Assembly: GCA_013397795.1 (NCBI GenBank)
Contig: VZTJ01000523.1
Location: 4,185,155 to 4,249,154 of the forward strand
Length of the DNA: 64,000 bases
Origin: Orthonyx spaldingii
Lineage: Eukaryota > Chordata > Aves > Passeriformes > Orthonychidae
Direction: 5' to 3'
Under the pieces are notes generated by a model, which was not told the origin of the DNA, searched no databases, and worked only from the letters and a program-made list of their open reading frames with translations. Positions 61,259 to 64,000 of the stretch are shown here, in pieces. Made by a program: the position numbers and the translations under genes. Positions within the stretch are counted from its first letter, which is position 1. The number at the start of each line of letters is the position of its first letter.

Positions 61259-63202
61259 ATCACTTGGATCTACCTGTTTCATTTTCTATTCAGATTACAT
61301 TCTTAAAATATTGACAGCAACGATACCAGTTATTGAAAGGAAGATCAGGAATTTCCCTGTACACGTGCACAGGTCCTACTGACTCTCAGGAATAAGAATT
61401 GCTTTTAAAAAAGAGCTACCCTTCAATTTAAGCAGGTTTCTCTTTTAGAAAATTAAAACAATTTATAGCAGAAATAGAAAATTTTTAAGAGGCTCTCATC
61501 ATATTTAATTTGTAGGAGAAACAACTTTCCAAGACACAAGATTATAAAGAACCTTCTCAGAGCTCGCTGCTTTCCACCTCCCAGTGCACTACAGGCACGT
61601 CACTGCAGCAGCACCAGAACCTGACACAGCCTGACTTCCTCAAGTACTTCTGCATAAATTAGATTTTTTAAGGCTCACAGTGAAGTTAAAAATAATGCCA
61701 ATCTTTACTCGATACATGGATGCTGATGTTTTTAAAAAAAGCAAATGTATGTTTTGAAATACTTTACAATTACAAATAATTTAACACTTGAAAAATTATT
61801 CAAAACTCAAACCGGCCAAAAAGGAAACTCACGTTCTTTTCACCATCAGATTACATTACTCTGAAAACATTTTATAAGGATATCCAAAAGTTTTTTTCCA
61901 ATCCTGCATTTAATTTCACTTGGTTTTTTTCTGTATCACTGGGCATCTACACTATTTATACATTTTTTAAGACTGTAGGAAAAAAACTGAGCATGAGAAA
62001 CATCTATAGACCTCTCCATAAATTATATTTCCTTTCTCATAAATGTGAGAAAACACTACTCTCGGGTCACTTTTCTGTGTGTCAAAATGCACTTATCCTG
62101 TCCATTAAAAAAAGAAACAAAACACATTTTCTGAGAAAAATGAACCAAGTTACGCAGCTACAGCCCCATAATTCTGCATGAAAGCACTCAAAATTCTGTT
62201 TTCATCTCTCAAGTTAAATTACCCAGAGCAACTGATCTAGTTTGCCAAGTATCAAGCTACATTTCATTGGAATGAGAAAAAATGCAACCTAAAAACAGTT
62301 CAGTATTTTGGTTTTCCATGTTTAAAAGGCTAACAAATGAGTAAGAATTACAAAAAATAGTGATTAAATCTAGTGTTGACAGAATCTTGCCTGTCAGCTT
62401 TGTCAAAGTCTCACAGACTGGATCACAAGGAGTAACATGCTATGGAATCACTGGCTGGGAGATTTTCAGTCTCCATCAAAATAGAATGCACAACACAAAA
62501 ATTATTCCATACAGATCAGTTTTCCACAGGCTTGATCTAAGAAATGAGAAGTTACATGTAACCCTAGCATCACAGAAGGAGAAATTCACTCAACCATTTT
62601 TCACTGAAAAATTTGGGTTCATTCGCATTCACATTTTTTATGCGCACTAAAGTATTAAATGTGGTGCTTTCCCTCACAGCATCTTTATTTTATCTTTAAA
62701 CCAGCAGGTTTTGCACCCTCCTGTAGCTTCTGTGCTGCCTTACTGAGCTCTAGAAAACAGATGTCCCAATATAAAAGTGCAAGTTCACTGACTCTCAGGC
62801 ACAGGATGCCCTCAGTGCACGAGACATTGTTCAGCACCAAGGAACAGAAAGTAACCTGGACTCTAATTTCTATTTACTGCCCAAACATGTTACATGAGCC
62901 TGACTATAGGAGTTAAAACCTCACTTGTATTTCCTACAAATGACAGTGGCCTACATGCTGCATTTGTAAAGTTTGTTTTGCTGTGTGACCTGCATGATTC
63001 TCAAATTATATTTCAGAAAATTAGAATTTATATCTCTGAAGAAAATTTTGGACACCTAAGGAAAATCTGCGAGCAGTAAACAAGCTTCAGAAAATGCCAT
63101 TGATGATGCTGAAGTGGTTTGGTCTCTCAAGAAAAGCTACAGAAAACATTTGTGCTGATTTTTCCAAGATGATCGCTGGAGATACCAGAGTCACAAACTT
63201 AC

Positions 63203-63600
63203 AAGTGCTTCGCAGTTTCCCGGGTGGATCACTCATTGCTGGGAGGTTTATTTTGGAGAAGAGAGGGTGAAGAAGGGGAGAGGGAAAGTATCCTGTAGGG
63301 TTCTGTGGCTGAGAACTCAAATCACAGGTCCCACAGAAATTTTTATCCAAGAGTTACATTCGCACAGCATCCTACAGCCACTATAAAAAGTAGGATGGGA
63401 ATTCATCCATGCAACTTCCTTAAAAAAAACCCAAAAAGACACCGAAAAGGGGGCACATGAGAGGAGAGAAGGGCGAACCCTCGAAAGCCTAAACAATGAG
63501 AGCAGAGCAGGTGACTAAAAATGACACAGAGAGAGCCCGCGGTCAGGGAGATCTGGCAGACGGCGCTGCGGGATCTCCAGGAAAGTTTACATCCTCCACG
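63203..63600 (-). other. PHF6: Tentative PHF6 non-coding exon 1
   Basis: A consensus donor, CACTT|GTAAGT, at 63,202 is the best minus-strand donor I find between the CpG island and exon 2. If used, exon 1 would run from a start in or beside the island (about 63,600 or further right) to 63,203. An alternative, weaker site is GAGGAT|GTAAAC at about 63,590. Boundaries are speculative. Confidence 0.25.
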
Positions 63601-64000
63601 GGGAGCGGGAGATGGGCCGATAGCGGCACCGCTGCCGCCGCCTCCCCGGGGGATCCGCGGAGCAGGACGGCACCTCCCGGGCAGGAACCGCCCGAGCCCG
63701 CGGGCCCGGCCGGCACCGCCGGGGCCCGACCCCTCCCCGGCCCGGGGGCTGCCGGGGGGCGCGGGGGGGAGGCGGGAAGGGCGACCCCCTCCCGATTCCA
63801 TGAAATTCTGGGGGAAACGGGACCGGGAGACGAGGGGGGGCGGATCCTCCCGGCAAGGAGGGCGCGGGCCGGGGCGGGCGGAGCGAGCGGCACCGCCGGC
63901 CCGGGGAGGGGGCAGGGGGGCGGCACCGGCACCGGGGGCACCCCTGAGGGGATACCGGGGAGTGCCGCGACCCTCGCAGGGCTGCAGGGGCCGGCGGAGG
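63590..64000. promoter_or_regulatory. PHF6: CpG island at the PHF6 promoter (continues past window)
   Basis: Very G+C-rich, CpG-dense sequence to the window edge (gggccggggcgggcggagcg, ccggcaccgccggggcccga), contrasting with the AT-rich intron to its left. It holds several GC boxes and no TATA box. By position it is the PHF6 promoter; it could also serve a divergent transcript to the right. Confidence 0.75.

Noticed and set aside
1..64000. CRISPR arrays, bacterial operons, phage or plasmid genes.
   Set aside because: None seen. Gene structure, introns and repeats are those of a vertebrate nuclear genome.

Overview
The window is nuclear DNA of a bird, most likely a neoavian and quite possibly a songbird. 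Two widely spaced vertebrate genes are present with short exons, long AT-rich introns and GT-AG splice sites, and both have CpG-island promoters. The repeats are avian in style: CR1 LINE 3' ends with the terminal ATTCTRTG-type repeats, and a solo LTR of a type I know from songbird and other neoavian genomes. Both proteins are close to full-length amniote orthologues.

Layout, in transcription order on the minus strand. PHF6 enters from the right: a CpG island from about 63,590 to the window edge, a non-coding first exon that I can only place tentatively, and nine coding exons between 59,245 and 42,686 (1,098 nt, 365 aa). Its 3'UTR probably runs to about 41.1 kb and perhaps further. About 16 kb of gene-poor DNA follows. 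It holds a minus-strand solo LTR (37,511-38,039), a short CR1 tail (37,020-37,101), an old minus-strand CR1/L3-like LINE (35,338-36,160) and a CR1 3' end (27,205-27,716) only a few hundred bases upstream of the next promoter. HPRT1 follows, also on the minus strand, with nine coding exons from 26,883 to 10,988 (657 nt, 218 aa). Its 3'UTR has a block resembling the mammalian one, with a likely poly(A) signal at 10,180-10,185.

The least obvious item is at the far left on the plus strand, convergent with HPRT1. Two microRNA hairpins lie about 340 bp apart: miR-15c (2,626-2,705) and miR-16c (3,050-3,137). A poly(A) signal (3,225-3,230) lies about 90 bases after the second. Their position and orientation relative to HPRT1 match the mammalian miR-424/miR-503 cluster on Xq26, so this appears to be the avian form of that locus. 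Splice-like signals at 729-799 and 2,446 may belong to the host transcript.

Functionally, HPRT1 is a cytosolic purine-salvage enzyme, PHF6 is a nuclear/nucleolar chromatin protein with two extended PHD zinc modules, and the miR-15/16 family represses cell-cycle genes. They are neighbours by conserved synteny (human Xq26, chicken chromosome 4 short arm, songbird 4A), not as an operon. I found no undescribed protein system. The most useful points are the microRNA cluster and its possible host exons, an exact 46-bp tandem duplication in HPRT1 intron 3, a weak PHF6 exon 4 donor followed at once by an in-frame stop, a CpG-rich block inside the PHF6 3' region, and several mobile-element remnants.
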